This document shows positions 4,886 through 5,470 of a stretch of DNA of 5,470 bases, piece by piece. The notes beneath the pieces are model-generated. The model saw nothing but the letters and a program-made list of their open reading frames with translations. It ran no database searches and had not been told where the DNA came from. The stretch lies in NCBI GenBank assembly GCA_008081175.1, contig VMCW01000058.1, positions 1 through 5,470 on the forward strand, written 5' to 3'. Position numbers and translations under genes: made by a program. How positions within the stretch are numbered: position 1 is the first letter of the stretch; every line of letters begins with the position of its first letter. This DNA comes from Flavobacteriaceae bacterium (GTDB taxonomy: Bacteria; Bacteroidota; Bacteroidia; Flavobacteriales; Flavobacteriaceae).

Positions 4886-5470
4886 ATGAAAAAAGTAGCC
4901 CTGCTTACTCTTTTTCTTTTTACTGCTTGTACCAAAGAACTTTCGGTTGTAGAAGAACAAACTGATACTGCTTCCTCAACCATTGTAGAGGAACCTTTAC
5001 CTATTGTGAGTAAACGCCTCCCCTGTGAAGATGGAAAAGCAGGAAGCTATCCTTGTTGGGGCTATGATTTGTTGGCTCATCTTCCTCCTGCTTCCTTTGG
5101 GAGTAGTTATGCGAATGATAATTGGGGATGGACAGACACAGAAACAGGGAAAGAATATGTGCTTGTAGGTCTGGATGATGGAACGGCCTTTGTAGACATT
5201 AGTGATCCTCAAAGCCCCTTATTTATAGGTAAACTTCTTACAGCTACTTCCAATAGCCCCTGGAGAGATATCAAGGTATTTCAAAATCATGCTTTTATAG
5301 TAAGTGAAGCCCAGAACCACGGACTTCAAGTTTTTGATCTAACCCGCCTAAGAGGGCTATCCGAAGTTCAGAATTTTAATGAGGATGCAAGGCTCACGGA
5401 CTTTGGTAATGCTCATAAGAGTTGGATTAAGGAAACAAGTGGGGGGGCGTATGTTGGTGGCTCGAAGGGG
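4886..5470 (+). CDS. Choice-of-anchor B family lipoprotein (N-terminal 195 codons; 3' end cut by window edge)
   Basis: From ATG 4886 the frame is open to the right edge with no stop. Residues 1-15 (MKKVALLTLFLFTAC) are a lipoprotein signal with a lipobox ending at Cys15, so the mature protein should be lipid-anchored in the envelope. A polar, Glu/Thr/Ser-rich linker follows (16-43). The folded part starts with CEDGKAGSYPCWGYDLLAHLP (split here as Cys47, Cys57 and the GYDLLAHLP strand), then NDNWGWTD, EYVLVGLDDGTAFVDISDP, SPWRDIKVF, HAFIVSEA and HGLQVFDLTRLR. These are hallmarks of the choice-of-anchor B domain, a beta-propeller-like repeat domain related to LVIVD repeats, found in extracellular proteins of many bacteria that use different anchors. 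Here the anchor is an N-terminal lipid. Cys47 and Cys57 may form a disulfide. The molecular function of the family is not established. Residues after Cys15 (Thr-Lys-Glu) partly resemble the Bacteroidota lipoprotein export signal, so surface display is possible. Confidence 0.9.
   Translation, partial: MKKVALLTLFLFTACTKELSVVEEQTDTASSTIVEEPLPIVSKRLPCEDGKAGSYPCWGYDLLAHLPPASFGSSYANDNWGWTDTETGKEYVLVGLDDGTAFVDISDPQSPLFIGKLLTATSNSPWRDIKVFQNHAFIVSEAQNHGLQVFDLTRLRGLSEVQNFNEDARLTDFGNAHKSWIKETSGGAYVGGSKG

Noticed and set aside
4997..5212. Minus-strand open frame of 71 codons
   Set aside because: It is antisense to the choice-of-anchor B coding sequence, whose plus frame carries strong family motifs.

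Overview
The window looks like an ordinary chromosomal stretch from a low-GC, pigmented member of the Bacteroidota, most likely a marine Flavobacteriia. The clues are the protein family types (flavobacterial-style lycopene cyclase, type I prenyl synthase, GufA-type ZIP carrier, choice-of-anchor B lipoprotein), the absence of clear Shine-Dalgarno sequences, A-rich leaders, and several matches to the Bacteroidota promoter consensus (-33 TTTG, -7 TAnnTTTG). This assignment is inferred from sequence character only, not from a database search.

Layout: (1) 1-602, minus strand: a TetR/AcrR-type repressor whose last few codons run off the left edge. (2) 603-715: a 113-bp divergent regulatory region with a perfect 9+9 bp inverted repeat lying inside the predicted tetR promoter, and a weaker forward promoter. 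(3) 716-1690, plus: a short-chain (probably geranylgeranyl-diphosphate) prenyl synthase starting at GTG. (4) 1687-2841, minus: lycopene cyclase CrtY, convergent with the synthase and sharing the palindromic TTAA that provides both stop codons; a small hairpin with T-runs on both sides lies in the last crtY codons. (5) 2842-2923: an 82-bp divergent intergenic region with a 10-bp direct repeat. (6) 2924-3739, plus: a GufA-type ZIP metal carrier. (7) 3740-4789, minus: thiamine-monophosphate kinase ThiL, with its stop codon directly abutting the ZIP stop codon. (8) 4790-4885: divergent promoter region. (9) 4886-5470, plus: the N-terminal 195 codons of a choice-of-anchor B lipoprotein that runs off the right edge.

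How the genes relate: the prenyl synthase and CrtY are two ends of the carotenoid route (GGPP supply and ring closure of lycopene to beta-carotene), but they are on opposite strands and so are controlled separately. The other carotenoid genes (crtB, crtI, crtZ) are not in the window. The TetR repressor probably controls its own promoter and may also affect the synthase; repressors of this type in flavobacteria often precede efflux operons, which would lie off the left edge. ZIP, ThiL and the lipoprotein have no evident functional link to each other.

Genes alternate strand at every step, so no two genes in the window form an operon. No mobile element, CRISPR array, tRNA or rRNA was seen, and no stretch of 300 bases lacks a gene. 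I found no convincing undescribed multi-gene system. The most interesting signals are the operator/promoter overlap at 618-658 and the overlapping convergent gene ends with an embedded bidirectional terminator near 1687-1714.
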